NCBI GenBank assembly: GCA_014378485.1
Contig: JACMNO010000094.1
Coordinates: 1-64,000, forward strand
Length of the DNA: 64,000 nt
Source of the DNA: Bacteroidia bacterium
GTDB lineage: Bacteria; Bacteroidota; Bacteroidia; B-17B0; Aurantibacillaceae
Direction: 5' to 3'
The notes under the pieces are model-generated. The model ran no database searches, was not told where the DNA came from, and saw only the letters and a program-made list of their open reading frames with translations. The translations under genes were made by a program, and so were the position numbers. Below, piece by piece: positions 9,124-18,341 of this stretch (position 1 is its first letter; every line of letters starts with the position of its first letter).

Positions 9124-10089
9124 ATGATAGTCATAACAGGTGCAGCAGGCTTTATAGGGAGTTGTTTAATTACAAAATTAAATAACGAGGGCCATGAAAA
9201 TTTAATTTTAGTAGATGATTTTTCACAATTACAAAAAATCAATAACTACCACACCAAGAATTTTATACAAAAGCTTGAGCGCTCTCATTTTTTAAACTGG
9301 TTTGAAGAACATGCTCATGCGGTAACTTTCGTATACCATATTGGTGCGCGCACCGACACCACTGAATTTAATGTGGAGTTGTTTAATGAATTAAATCTGG
9401 ATTACACAAAATCAATCTGGAACACCTGCACCAAACATTTCATTCCACTAGTGTATGCCTCCTCTGCTGCAACTTATGGTTTAGGTGAATTTGGTTATGA
9501 TGATGATGAAACAAAAATTAATTTATTAAAACCACTGAATCCATACGGAGATAGTAAAAATGATTTTGATAAATGGGCCATTACTCAAAAAACGTGTCCG
9601 CCTAAATGGGCTGGTTTCAAATTTTTTAATGTGTACGGGCCCAATGAATATCATAAAGGAAGAATGGCCTCTGTGATCTTTCATTCTTTTAATCAGATAA
9701 ACGAAAAGGGACAAGTAAAATTATTCCGTTCTCATAATCCAAATTATACAGACGGCGGGCAACTCAGGGATTTTGTTTACGTAAAAGACCTCATCGATGT
9801 GTTATATTTTGCTTATGGAGAAGATTTAAAAAATGGTATCTATAATTTAGGAAGCGGTAAAGCCCGCACTTTTATAGATCTTGCAAAGGCTACTTTTAAA
9901 GCATTGGGTAAAGAACCAAACATAGAGTTTATTGATACACCCATTGATATCCGCGATAAATACCAATATTTCACTGAAGCTAATATGGACAAACTAATTG
10001 CCCAGGGTTATAAAAAACCATTTACACGCTTAGAAGACGGCGTAACTGATTATGTAACAAATTATTTGATTGGTACGAAGTACTTCTAG
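9124..10089 (+). CDS. hldD: ADP-L-glycero-D-manno-heptose 6-epimerase
   Basis: Converts ADP-D-glycero- to ADP-L-glycero-heptose for the LPS inner core. The 321-residue extended SDR protein has the NAD(P) motif TGAAGFIG at residues 5-12, the family stretch HIGARTDTTE, the catalytic YGDSK (Tyr141, Lys145) and the C-terminal signature GSGKARTFIDLA. Length is normal. A glycosyltransferase family 9 (heptosyltransferase-type) gene lies 1.6 kb downstream on the same strand, which fits the LPS role. Its stop codon overlaps that of the convergent membrane gene within a CTAG palindrome. Confidence 0.95.
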   Translation: MIVITGAAGFIGSCLITKLNNEGHENLILVDDFSQLQKINNYHTKNFIQKLERSHFLNWFEEHAHAVTFVYHIGARTDTTEFNVELFNELNLDYTKSIWNTCTKHFIPLVYASSAATYGLGEFGYDDDETKINLLKPLNPYGDSKNDFDKWAITQKTCPPKWAGFKFFNVYGPNEYHKGRMASVIFHSFNQINEKGQVKLFRSHNPNYTDGGQLRDFVYVKDLIDVLYFAYGEDLKNGIYNLGSGKARTFIDLAKATFKALGKEPNIEFIDTPIDIRDKYQYFTEANMDKLIAQGYKKPFTRLEDGVTDYVTNYLIGTKYF

Positions 10090-10937
10090 AAGATAAAGAA
10101 CAGAATCGTCTGTATAATCAATAATCCATCTACCCATAGGTAATAATAAAAAGCATGCCTTTTATCGCTTGTATATAAAATGGTGAATAAAAGCAATATC
10201 CTTAAAATAACCGAAGCTGTTAGAGAAGCTGTATCGCTTTTAAACATATAAAAGCATGTAAATCCTATTAATACCATTACTGCGCAAATGAGTTTTGTTG
10301 CACTCACGCCAAATCGATTAGCATAAGTATTCACTCCTGATAAATAATCCTTGTCGTTATCTTTTATGTCAAATAACAGGCATAATACTGATATAAAAAC
10401 AAACTGGGATGCTAAAAACCAAGCGCTGTGAATTGTTAGCAATTGATTTTCTATTAGAGGCACCAATCCGCAACTAATAACCCATACCGTTGAAATTAAA
10501 AACGGTTTGATATAACCATGTCGTCTCAAATTAAAAGGCTGCAAGTAATAGAGTGTTGAAATAATTTCTGCACCTACCATAATACCTATAGAGAGCCAGC
10601 TTAACTTATTACAAAGAAATAATAATACAATTAGCGATACTCCAATAGTGTACCCCATCACCTTCTTATGTCGAAGCACCCATTGAGATCGCGGAGAGTT
10701 TGAATTGCTATGATTCACAATGTAATATCCCCGTTGCACATTATATTGTAAATATGTAGCAAGCATTACAAATAACAAATACGAATTATTATCGAAATTA
10801 ACCGGTATCGGAAAAAAATGATAGGTTAATAATACCTGTGAAAAAGCGCAAAGAGCAATAAATACATTAGCATACACCAGGGTGTTTAGAAAAGGTGATG
10901 ATATAAACGTTTTAGTTTTCAAATATCTCATTCGCAT
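10086..10937 (-). CDS. UbiA-like integral membrane protein with only the second Asp motif
   Basis: A 283-residue protein with about eight hydrophobic segments. It resembles UbiA-type prenyltransferases: the second acidic motif is present as FDIKDNDKDYLSGV. The place where the first NDxxD motif belongs reads YLQYNVQRGYYIVNHS, with no acidic pair. Such proteins are common in Bacteroidota and are annotated only as UbiA family or hypothetical. It overlaps the 3' end of tatD by 26 bases on the same strand and the hldD stop by 4 bases on the other, so it is translationally linked to tatD. Two nearby starts exist (MRMRYL and, two codons on, MRYL). Prenyl-transfer activity is doubtful without the first motif. 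Confidence 0.65.
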   Translation of the reverse strand: MRMRYLKTKTFISSPFLNTLVYANVFIALCAFSQVLLTYHFFPIPVNFDNNSYLLFVMLATYLQYNVQRGYYIVNHSNSNSPRSQWVLRHKKVMGYTIGVSLIVLLFLCNKLSWLSIGIMVGAEIISTLYYLQPFNLRRHGYIKPFLISTVWVISCGLVPLIENQLLTIHSAWFLASQFVFISVLCLLFDIKDNDKDYLSGVNTYANRFGVSATKLICAVMVLIGFTCFYMFKSDTASLTASVILRILLLFTILYTSDKRHAFYYYLWVDGLLIIQTILFFIF

Positions 10938-11676
10938 TAGCTGAAGTGATTGCAGCTACTTCTTCAACCGGTATGTGTTTTATTTCTGCTATTCTTTGGG
11001 CAATCAAAGGAATATAGGCGCTTTCGTTACGCTTCCCTCGAAAAGGAACAGGCGAAAGATAAGGAGCATCTGTTTCCAAAACAATATCGTGAAGGTTCAA
11101 CTGTTCAACAACTTTATCTAATCCGGAATTTTTAAAAGTTACCACGCCACCGATACCTAATTTAAAATTTCCTAGCGATAATATTTTTTGAGCCTGAATA
11201 TAATCACCGCTGAAACAATGAAAAATACCTTTAGGTAATTTTTCATAGGATTTTAAAATTGCAAAGATTTCATCGAAAGCGTTCCTGCAATGAATCACAA
11301 CAGTATAATTATATTCAATAGCCCAAAATAATTGTTCCCTAAAGGCAAGCTCCTGCTCTTTAATAAAAGTTTTATCCCAATAAAGATCAATACCTATTTC
11401 ACCAATTGCAGCAAAACGTCGCAAATCAAGCCATTTCTTCACCAAATCCAGTTCATCTCTGTAATTCTCCTTTACAGAACAAGGATGAAGCCCCATCATA
11501 GGCAGGCACACCTCAGGATAATGTATTTCCAAAGCCAACATTCCATCTATGGTTGTACTGTCCACATTGGGCATGTAGAATTTAGTTACTGATTTTGAAA
11601 TAGCATCATTGATGCGCTCAATCCGGTCTTCATTAAATTCATCAGAATAAAGGTGTGTATGAGTATCAATAAACAT
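10912..11676 (-). CDS. tatD: TatD-family metal-dependent hydrolase (DNase)
   Basis: A 254-residue TIM-barrel hydrolase of the TatD/YcfH family, with metal-dependent 3'-5' DNase activity known for E. coli TatD. All metal-binding motifs are present in order: the N-terminal DTHTHLYSDEF (HxH), GEIGIDLYWD with the key Glu, VIHCRN, FHCFSGD and LETDAPYLSP. The length is typical. It is divergent from the glycosyltransferase gene and followed with overlap by the UbiA-like gene. The specific substrate of the Bacteroidota version is not known. Confidence 0.93.
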   Translation of the reverse strand: MFIDTHTHLYSDEFNEDRIERINDAISKSVTKFYMPNVDSTTIDGMLALEIHYPEVCLPMMGLHPCSVKENYRDELDLVKKWLDLRRFAAIGEIGIDLYWDKTFIKEQELAFREQLFWAIEYNYTVVIHCRNAFDEIFAILKSYEKLPKGIFHCFSGDYIQAQKILSLGNFKLGIGGVVTFKNSGLDKVVEQLNLHDIVLETDAPYLSPVPFRGKRNESAYIPLIAQRIAEIKHIPVEEVAAITSANANEIFEN

Positions 11677-11689
11677 TGGAAATTTTGGT

Positions 11690-11697
11690 TACTTTTG
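11690..11697 (+). promoter_or_regulatory. Possible -7 element for the GT9 gene
   Basis: TACTTTTG fits the Bacteroidota sigma-A -7 consensus TAnnTTTG and lies 30 bases before the GTG start. A TTG -33 box at the normal distance is not evident, so this is a weak call. Confidence 0.3.
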
Positions 11698-11726
11698 TTT
11701 AAAGATAAGCATCTTTCAATATACGA

Positions 11727-12689
11727 GTGAAAATTTTAGTTGTACGCTTTAGTTCTATCGGTGATGTCGTGTTAACGACTCCAGTTTTACGTTGCATAAA
11801 ACAACAAATTAAAAATGTTGAACTTCATTTTCTCACGAAACAAACTTTTAGGAATGTTATTGAAAACAACATATATATTGATAAACTCTACAGTATAAAA
11901 GATTCGCTTTCAGAAGCTATTTCGGATCTAAAAAAAGAAAATTACGATTACATTATTGATCTGCATCATAATCTCAGAACTTTTAAATTAAAACTCGCCC
12001 TCGGTAAAAAAACGTTCTCTTTTAATAAACTGAATCCCGAGAAACTCTTAATGGTTAACTTCAAAATAAACCGGTTACCGCAGATTCATATTGTTGACAG
12101 GTATTTTGAAACAGTTCAATCACTAGGTGTTACGAATGACGGTAAAGGGCTGGATCATTTTATTCATGAAAAAGATCAGATCAATGTTTCAAGTTACCTG
12201 CCTGTGCATTATCAAAATGGGTTTCATGTTTTAGTAGTTGGAGGCTCTTACTATACGAAACAAATACCAATCAATAAATTAAAAGAGATATGTGTTCAAA
12301 GCTCTTTACCATTAGTATTAGTAGGGGGAAAAGAAGATTCCAGTATCGCAGAGACTGTTCATCAGGTATTTCCTGCCAAGACTTTTAATCTTTGTGGAAA
12401 TCTGAATATTAATCAATCGGCTTCCGTCATACAGCAATCAAAAAAAGTTATTACCTCTGACACCGGTTTAATGCATATTGCGGCGGCTTACAAAAAAGAC
12501 ATTATTTCTTTATGGGGAAACACTATTCCTGAATTCGGTATGGGGCCGTATTTAGCAGGAAATAACTCTCAACTATTGGAAATAAAAAATCTTCCATGCC
12601 GACCCTGCTCTAAACTGGGATATAAAAAATGCCCGAAGGGACATTTTAAATGCATGAACGATATTGAAATAAAGAAAGCAAACTTTTAA
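11727..12689 (+). CDS. Glycosyltransferase family 9 (heptosyltransferase-like)
   Basis: A 320-residue GT-B fold enzyme of the ADP-heptose:LPS heptosyltransferase type, acting at the inner face of the inner membrane on lipid A core. The start is GTG. It opens with the GT9 signature VVRFSSIGDVVLTTPVLR and has the C-terminal nucleotide-sugar part LVVGGSYYTKQIPINKL ... LVGGKEDS ... VITSDTGLMHIAAAY, where the SDTGxMH stretch is diagnostic. A cysteine-rich tail (CRPCSKLGYKKCPKGHFKC) is usual in the family. The nearby hldD provides ADP-heptose, which supports a heptosyltransferase role; which heptose it adds cannot be told. Its stop overlaps that of the convergent thioesterase in a TTAA. Confidence 0.87.
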   Translation: MKILVVRFSSIGDVVLTTPVLRCIKQQIKNVELHFLTKQTFRNVIENNIYIDKLYSIKDSLSEAISDLKKENYDYIIDLHHNLRTFKLKLALGKKTFSFNKLNPEKLLMVNFKINRLPQIHIVDRYFETVQSLGVTNDGKGLDHFIHEKDQINVSSYLPVHYQNGFHVLVVGGSYYTKQIPINKLKEICVQSSLPLVLVGGKEDSSIAETVHQVFPAKTFNLCGNLNINQSASVIQQSKKVITSDTGLMHIAAAYKKDIISLWGNTIPEFGMGPYLAGNNSQLLEIKNLPCRPCSKLGYKKCPKGHFKCMNDIEIKKANF

Positions 12690-13201
12690 TCTTTAGAGAA
12701 TAAAGCTTTAAGTTCTGTTGCATCATCCGGTTTCATTCTTCCAGCTAAAATCAATGATAACTGGCGACGACGCAGGGCTCCTTCATAGCGCTTTTTTTCT
12801 TCATCCGTTTCAGGAATTAATTCAGGCACCGGCAATGGCGCTCCATTCTGATCAATTGCTACAAAGGTGAAAATAGCTTCATTACATTTAGTTTTGTGGC
12901 CTGTTATTCTATCTTCAACAAATACATCAATATGAACTTCCATGCTGCTGGTAAAAGCACGGGATACTTTTGCTTCTAAAGTTACTACAGAGTTTTGTTT
13001 GATTGGGTTGTCAAAAGATACATGATTGATAGAAGCCGTTACCACCACCCTGCTTGAATGTCTGCCTGCAGCAATAGCAGAAGTAATGTCCATCCACTGT
13101 AATAGTTTTCCTCCAAATAAATTTCCTATGTGATTTGTATCGTTTGGCAATACAACTTCAGTATTGATGGTTAAAGATTCTTTGGCAGTTTTACCTTTCA
13201 T
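12686..13201 (-). CDS. Acyl-CoA thioesterase (hotdog fold)
   Basis: A 171-residue hotdog thioesterase of the YciA/BFIT type, hydrolysing acyl-CoA to free acid in the cytoplasm. The signature NHIGNLFGGKLLQWMD near the N terminus, with the catalytic Asn and Asp environment, is followed by SINHVSFDNPI and the beta strand ending EAIFTFVAID. A charged tail of about 40 residues ends the protein. It is divergent from hemJ, with 60 bases between the starts, and convergent with the GT9 gene. The chain-length preference cannot be read from the sequence. Confidence 0.88.
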   Translation of the reverse strand: MKGKTAKESLTINTEVVLPNDTNHIGNLFGGKLLQWMDITSAIAAGRHSSRVVVTASINHVSFDNPIKQNSVVTLEAKVSRAFTSSMEVHIDVFVEDRITGHKTKCNEAIFTFVAIDQNGAPLPVPELIPETDEEKKRYEGALRRRQLSLILAGRMKPDDATELKALFSKD

Positions 13202-13209
13202 AGTGTTTG

Positions 13210-13245
13210 TTGTAATTTAATAATAGTGTAAAAATACTACCTTTG
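13210..13245 (+). promoter_or_regulatory. Candidate sigma-A promoter of hemJ
   Basis: TTG at 13210-13212 and TACCTTTG at 13238-13245 fit the Bacteroidota TTG/TAnnTTTG pattern, with a slightly long 25-base spacer. It lies 16 bases before the hemJ ATG. Confidence 0.4.
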
Positions 13246-13261
13246 TTTTAAATAAAACAAT

Positions 13262-13843
13262 ATGGACTATTTATATATCAAAGCCCTTCATGTGATTTTT
13301 GTAGTTACCTGGTTTGCAGGCTTGTTTTATATGGTTCGATTATTCATCTACACTAAAGAAGCTAACGAAAAAGAAGAACCAACCAGGCTAATACTAATTA
13401 CGCAATTAACATTAATGCAAAAAAAACTTTGGTATATTATTACATGGCCATCATTTATTGCAACTTTTATTTTTGGCCCCTGGATGTTATACTTAAACCC
13501 TGCGATATTAACCTTTCCTTGGATGTGGTTGAAATTAATCTTTGTTGGTTTATTAGCATTATATCATTTACAATGTCATGCCTATTATAAACAACAACAA
13601 GCGGGAATTTTTAAATCCTCATCTTTCAAATTAAGGTTGTTCAACGAATTGGCCACTGTTTTTTTAGTAGCTATCGTATTTTTAATTATTGTACGTTCAA
13701 CGAGTGGGTTGGTTTGGGGAATGATTGGCTTATTTATTTTTGCAGCATTATTAATGGGTGGCGTTTACATCTATAAAAGACAACGCAAGACAATGGCCGA
13801 TAAAGAAAATGGAAATATTCCTCCGGAAACCTTAAACAATTAA
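13262..13843 (+). CDS. hemJ: Protoporphyrinogen IX oxidase HemJ
   Basis: A 193-residue membrane protein with four to five hydrophobic segments that matches HemJ, the heme-pathway enzyme oxidising protoporphyrinogen IX to protoporphyrin IX. The N terminus YIKALHVIFVVTWFAGLFYM carries the conserved His in the first helix, and FPWMWLKLIFVGLLALYH carries the conserved Lys in a later helix. The usual KxxW-type segment MQKKLWYIITWP lies between them. The last 20 residues are polar and cytoplasmic. It is followed by ndh 37 bases downstream on the same strand, possibly as one unit. Confidence 0.88.
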   Translation: MDYLYIKALHVIFVVTWFAGLFYMVRLFIYTKEANEKEEPTRLILITQLTLMQKKLWYIITWPSFIATFIFGPWMLYLNPAILTFPWMWLKLIFVGLLALYHLQCHAYYKQQQAGIFKSSSFKLRLFNELATVFLVAIVFLIIVRSTSGLVWGMIGLFIFAALLMGGVYIYKRQRKTMADKENGNIPPETLNN

Positions 13844-13879
13844 CTGTTCCTTATTCATTTAGGTGTTATAAAAAAAATT

Positions 13880-15127
13880 ATGGGTACGCGAAAAAAAATA
13901 GTTTTGGTTGGAGGAGGCTTTGCCGGTCTTCATTTAGCCAAACGACTAAACAACGAAGACTTTGATATTCTTTTAATTGATAAGCAAAACCATCACCAGT
14001 TTCAGCCGCTTTATTACCAGGTGGCGAGTGCAAGGCTGGAGCCTTCCAATATTTCTTTTCCTTTCCGGAAAATCTTTCAAAAGTCGAAAAACATTCAAAT
14101 ACGTTTAGCAGAGGTAACTAAAATTATAGCTGCTGAAAATAAAATCGAAACAAACATAGGCGATTATCATTATGATTTCCTAATAATTGCAACTGGTTGT
14201 AAAACCAACTTTTTTGGGAATGAGGAGATAAGAAAACATGCGCTTTCCATGAAAACTACTGAAGAAGCTATTGAGATCCGGAATAATATTTTATTGAGCT
14301 TTGAAAAAATTATTTCTGCTGAAGAAAAGGATAAAGAAGCTTTGATGAATATTGTGATGGTTGGCGGCGGACCCACCGGCGTTGAATTAGCTGGAGCTTT
14401 CGCTGAAATGAGAAACCACATTTTGCCAAGGGATTATCCGCACATAGATTTTTCGAAATTAAAAGTGATCCTGTTGGAAGGCAGTAAAAAAACACTTAAC
14501 AGCATGAGTGAAGAAGCAAAAAATGCTTCACGTAAATACCTTGAAGAATTAGGTGTGATCGTTAAAACAGAAACAATCGTTACGAATTATGATGGCAAAA
14601 TTGCTACACTAAATAATGGTGAAACTATTCCTACTGGAAATTTAATTTGGGCTGCAGGTGTTACGGGAAATATTATTGAGGGATTGACACTTGATGCTAT
14701 TATTAAAAACCGTTATAAGGTAGACCGTTACAATAAAATACCAGGTACTCAAAACATATATGCAATGGGCGATATTGCTTACATGGAAACAACTCTTTAT
14801 CCAAATGGTCATCCCCAGATAGCAAACGTAGCCATCAACCAGGGAAAAAATATAGCCACTAATTTTTTAAGGCAATTGAAAGGCAAAGAACAAAAAGAAT
14901 ATGAATACAAAGACCTCGGATCAATGGCTACTATTGGCAAGCGAAAAGCGGTTGTTGATCTTCCGTTCATAAAATTTCAGGGGTTTTTTGCCTGGTTTAT
15001 TTGGATGTTCCTGCACCTGATGCTAATTCTGAGCGTGCGAAACAAGATCATTATTTTCTTTAACTGGGCATGGAATTACTTTACAAAAGATTCATCTCTT
15101 CGCCTGATCTTAAAGCAAAATAAATAA
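13880..15127 (+). CDS. ndh: Type II NADH dehydrogenase (NDH-2)
   Basis: A 415-residue flavoprotein that oxidises NADH and reduces membrane quinone without pumping protons. It has two dinucleotide-binding motifs: VGGGFAGLHLA near residue 10 for FAD and VGGGPTGVELAG near residue 161 for NADH. The quinone-site signature LYYQVASA and the FAD contact NIYAMGDIA are also present. The last 50 residues are hydrophobic (GFFAWFIWMFLHLMLIL) and anchor the protein to the membrane. The gene lies just after hemJ. It ends one base before the stop codon of the convergent FAD dehydrogenase gene. Confidence 0.93.
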   Translation: MGTRKKIVLVGGGFAGLHLAKRLNNEDFDILLIDKQNHHQFQPLYYQVASARLEPSNISFPFRKIFQKSKNIQIRLAEVTKIIAAENKIETNIGDYHYDFLIIATGCKTNFFGNEEIRKHALSMKTTEEAIEIRNNILLSFEKIISAEEKDKEALMNIVMVGGGPTGVELAGAFAEMRNHILPRDYPHIDFSKLKVILLEGSKKTLNSMSEEAKNASRKYLEELGVIVKTETIVTNYDGKIATLNNGETIPTGNLIWAAGVTGNIIEGLTLDAIIKNRYKVDRYNKIPGTQNIYAMGDIAYMETTLYPNGHPQIANVAINQGKNIATNFLRQLKGKEQKEYEYKDLGSMATIGKRKAVVDLPFIKFQGFFAWFIWMFLHLMLILSVRNKIIIFFNWAWNYFTKDSSLRLILKQNK

Positions 15128-15128
15128 A

Positions 15129-16772
15129 TTAATATAGTGCTGCAATAGCATTCACACAATTCACACCATCCATGGCCGCGCTTACAATACCTCCAGCATA
15201 ACCGGCGCCCTCAGCACATGGGTACAAATTTTTTAATTGTATATGCTGTAAGGTTGTTTTATCTCTTGGTATGCGCACAGGTGTTGAAGTCCTTGATTCT
15301 ACACCTACTATAATTGCCTCGTTACTAATATAACCGCGCATCTTATTATCAAATGCTTTGAATCCTTGTTGCAAGGTGGCGCCTATCATTTTGCCAACAA
15401 CATCCGTCATTTGTACAGATTGCGTTCCTGGCTGATAAGAACAATCAATCAGTTTATTACTTACTTTATTATTGACAAAGTCCTGCAAATTTTGAGCGGG
15501 AGCGGTTTGTGTTTTACCTCCACTCTGCCATGCTTTACGTTCAATCTCCTTTTGTAATTGTAAACCTGCCAAAGCACCGAATTTTTTATAGGGTTCAAAA
15601 TCAAGCAATTCCAATCCAACCACTATACCACTGTTGGCATAAGGATTATTTCTTTTAGAAGGGCTCCATCCATTTGTCACCACTTCTTCCTGTGATGTGG
15701 CACATGGAGCAATGATTCCACCCGGGCACATGCAAAATGAATACACGCCATGGCCCTTTGCCTGGTGAACGAGGCTATAAGATGAGGCAGGTAAATAGCC
15801 GCGCTTGGAAACAACCTCATCATGCGTATGACAAGAGTATTGAATTTTATCAATAAATTCCTGAGGATGTTCCACACGGACTCCTAATGCAAAGGGTTTT
15901 GCTTCAATGGCAATTTTTTTTCTATCCAGCAACTCATATATATCCCGGGCAGAATGGCCGGTTGCTAATATTAAATGAGAACAGGCATGTTCAACAGCGG
16001 TGTGATTATCGTTCCCTGAACCTTCTACTCCTCCAATTTTTTCGGGCAAGTCGCTCAGTATGACAAGTGTCTTTTCAATAAGAATAGAAGAAATTTTATC
16101 ATCCTTATAATTTATATCAATTAACTTAGAATGAAAATGAATTTCCCCACCATTTTTTAAAATGGTTTCACGCATGTTTGAAATGATCTTTGGTAATTTA
16201 TTAGTTCCAATGTGCGGATGCGCGTCTACTAAAATAACATCATCTGCCCCGTGATATACAAACGTTTTTAAAATATGTTCAATATCACCACGCTTACTGG
16301 AACGTGTATATAATTTCCCATCGCTGTATGTTCCAGCGCCACCTTCTCCAAAACAATAATTGCTTTCAGGATTTACAATTTGTTCTTTATTGATTGCCGC
16401 CAAATCCCTTCTTCGCGCCTGCACATCTTTTCCACGTTCAAATATAACGGGCTTTATGCCTATTTCCAGGCAACGCAAAGCTGCATATAAACCTGCTGGT
16501 CCGGCGCCAATAATCGTAATACTACTTTTAGAATTTGAAACTTCTTTATAATAAATTCCCAGATCATCTTCAGTTACGGGCTCATTAATCCAAACAACTA
16601 ATTTCAAATTTACTTTAATGTTTCGTGAACGGGCATCAATACTGCGACGTAATGGCTTGATGAGAAAGTTATCAGTTGGCTTTAAGGCTAAGTGTTCGGC
16701 AATTTCCTGTTTTAGTAATTGTTCATCATAAGCAATGTGAGCTGCAACAGCTAGGTTTATTTCTTTTATCAT
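15129..16772 (-). CDS. FAD-dependent dehydrogenase, COG2509 type
   Basis: A 547-residue flavoprotein of the uncharacterised COG2509/YtfP-like NAD(FAD)-utilising dehydrogenase group. About 85 residues of N-terminal ferredoxin-like domain precede the FAD motif TIIGAGPAGLYAAL. The diagnostic stretches are CFGEGGAGTYSDGKLYTR, ATGHSARDIYELL and the C-terminal CAEGAGYAGGIVSAAMDG. The length is normal and nothing is missing. The natural substrate is not known. It is the last gene of a minus-strand row that includes porT and lspA upstream, with 31 bases to porT. Confidence 0.85.
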   Translation of the reverse strand: MIKEINLAVAAHIAYDEQLLKQEIAEHLALKPTDNFLIKPLRRSIDARSRNIKVNLKLVVWINEPVTEDDLGIYYKEVSNSKSSITIIGAGPAGLYAALRCLEIGIKPVIFERGKDVQARRRDLAAINKEQIVNPESNYCFGEGGAGTYSDGKLYTRSSKRGDIEHILKTFVYHGADDVILVDAHPHIGTNKLPKIISNMRETILKNGGEIHFHSKLIDINYKDDKISSILIEKTLVILSDLPEKIGGVEGSGNDNHTAVEHACSHLILATGHSARDIYELLDRKKIAIEAKPFALGVRVEHPQEFIDKIQYSCHTHDEVVSKRGYLPASSYSLVHQAKGHGVYSFCMCPGGIIAPCATSQEEVVTNGWSPSKRNNPYANSGIVVGLELLDFEPYKKFGALAGLQLQKEIERKAWQSGGKTQTAPAQNLQDFVNNKVSNKLIDCSYQPGTQSVQMTDVVGKMIGATLQQGFKAFDNKMRGYISNEAIIVGVESRTSTPVRIPRDKTTLQHIQLKNLYPCAEGAGYAGGIVSAAMDGVNCVNAIAALY

Positions 16773-16803
16773 AATGGAAGATTTTTATTCTTCAGTTTAT
16801 TCA

Positions 16804-17568
16804 TTATCCTTCAAAGGTTACAGAAAAAATAGCCATTTTAGAATTAACTTTTTCTATACTATTTGAAAATATATTGTTGCTTTTTTGTAATAAATTTTTG
16901 GTTCCCTGAAGTACTTTAACTTCAAGTCCCAATTTAAAATACTTCAGGTAGAAATCTACTCCGGCACCGGCGCTATAAAAATAATCATCTCTTTTTAACA
17001 ACACCGCATCATCCAATTGATTGGCACCGCCTGTTGCCTGACCTTTCTTTTTAGATACAAGATCCATCGTGTATCCACCTCCAAAAATAACATAAGCGCC
17101 AAAATTATCCAAACGTTTGGATTGAAGTTTAAGCTCCAATGGCAAAATAATAAAAGTCGATTCAATAGTTTTTTTGTAAATTTTTGTACTATCCAATTTG
17201 TCATTTTGCAATGTATATTCCAGGTTTCTTGATGCAAAACTAATATTGGGAGTGAATCTCAGGCGGATGTATTCATGTAATCTGAAATCAGAAATGATAC
17301 CTAATGCAAAGCCCGGGTCTGACTTCGTATAAATAGTTTTCATGCCATAGGTCACACCGCCAATAACAGTATCAGGAAAAGCGGAATTCTTAATGGTATG
17401 GATCCTGAAATCAGTTTTGTTATAAGCTAATGCAAATCCGAAATGCATTTTGTTCTTATAAAACTTAGGTAAGTTAACTCCGCTCTCTTCTTTATGCTGA
17501 GATATTGCCTGAAAAAAAAACAAGCTAAAAAAAAGTATGTATAAATAATTCTTCAATTTAATTATCAA
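16804..17568 (-). CDS. porT: Type IX secretion system outer-membrane protein PorT/SprT
   Basis: A 254-residue outer-membrane beta-barrel with an N-terminal signal (FFSLFFFQAISQ). The pattern matches PorT (P. gingivalis) and SprT (Flavobacterium), required for T9SS function: KMHFGFALAYNKTDFRIH, PGFALGIISDFRLHEYIRLR, FASRNLEYTL, ESTFIILPLELKLQSKR, a DDYFYSAGAGVDFYLKYFK strand, and the end NSIEKVNSKMAIFSVTFEG. This match rests on remembered family features, not on a search. The many T9SS cargo genes in the window fit. The neighbours are lspA upstream and the COG2509 enzyme downstream on the same strand. Confidence 0.82.
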   Translation of the reverse strand: MIIKLKNYLYILFFSLFFFQAISQHKEESGVNLPKFYKNKMHFGFALAYNKTDFRIHTIKNSAFPDTVIGGVTYGMKTIYTKSDPGFALGIISDFRLHEYIRLRFTPNISFASRNLEYTLQNDKLDSTKIYKKTIESTFIILPLELKLQSKRLDNFGAYVIFGGGYTMDLVSKKKGQATGGANQLDDAVLLKRDDYFYSAGAGVDFYLKYFKLGLEVKVLQGTKNLLQKSNNIFSNSIEKVNSKMAIFSVTFEG

Positions 17569-17594
17569 AACGGCTTTTACAGTCTTTTAGTATG

Positions 17595-18266
17595 CTATTC
17601 CGTTGAAGATTTATGTGCGTTTTCGCTTGTCAAAGGGGCTTTTTCTTCGGGATTGTTTTTAATTTTAAAGAATGTGCTTTGAAAAACCAGTATGATGCCA
17701 ACACCAAACGAAATAGCCATATCAGCGAAATTGAAAATAGCATTGAAAAACTCAAAATGTTCGCCTCCCCAAATAGGCATCCATTCTGGAAAACTTCCTT
17801 CATACATTGGAAAGTAAAACATATCCACTACATGGCCCTGCAAAAAGCCTGTATAACCTCCGTCTGCCGGCATGAATTCTGCCACCTGGTACTCTGTGCT
17901 TTCACCAAAGATTAATCCATAAAATGCCGAATCGAGGATGTTTCCTAAAGCACCTGCCAATATTAAAGAAACACAAATAATAAATACTTTATGTTCGCCG
18001 TCGTTGACAATCTTCTTGATATAAAAAATACCTGCAAAAACCGCAATGATTCGGAAAAGGCTCAGCGCAAGTTTTCCATAATCACCCCCAAATTCAAGTC
18101 CCCATGCCATGCCTGGATTTTCAGTAAATGTTATCCGACTCCAATCACCAATAATACGGCACACTTCACCAATTGGATAATTTGATTTGATGTATAATTT
18201 AATACACTGATCAATGAATAATACTGCAAACACAGTTATGATGGGAAGTCTGTATTTTTTAAGCAT
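17595..18266 (-). CDS. lspA: Lipoprotein signal peptidase (Bacteroidota long form)
   Basis: Signal peptidase II, which removes the signal peptide of prolipoproteins in the inner membrane; several lipoproteins are encoded in this window. The protein has four transmembrane segments and the two catalytic aspartates in GALGNILDSAFYG and FNFADMAISFG. As is usual in Bacteroidota, it has a long periplasmic insert between them (about residues 115-170, with GDGGYTGFLQGHVVDMFYFP-like content) and a hydrophilic tail. A TTG six codons upstream (18284) extends the frame, but that start would fall inside the terminator stem of the preceding gene, so ATG at 18266 is chosen. Confidence 0.92.
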   Translation of the reverse strand: MLKKYRLPIITVFAVLFIDQCIKLYIKSNYPIGEVCRIIGDWSRITFTENPGMAWGLEFGGDYGKLALSLFRIIAVFAGIFYIKKIVNDGEHKVFIICVSLILAGALGNILDSAFYGLIFGESTEYQVAEFMPADGGYTGFLQGHVVDMFYFPMYEGSFPEWMPIWGGEHFEFFNAIFNFADMAISFGVGIILVFQSTFFKIKNNPEEKAPLTSENAHKSSTE

Positions 18267-18280
18267 AGAGCTTGTAAAAA

Positions 18281-18315
18281 GCAAAAAGGTTATCTTACAA
18301 AGATAACCTTTTTGC
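18281..18315 (-). terminator. Strong terminator between the TraR-type gene and lspA
   Basis: A perfect 16 bp stem (GCAAAAAGGTTATCTT and its complement) with a 3-base loop. On the minus strand it is followed by TTTTT. Confidence 0.9.
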
Positions 18316-18341
18316 CCATTTAGGTATTATAATAATAGCTA

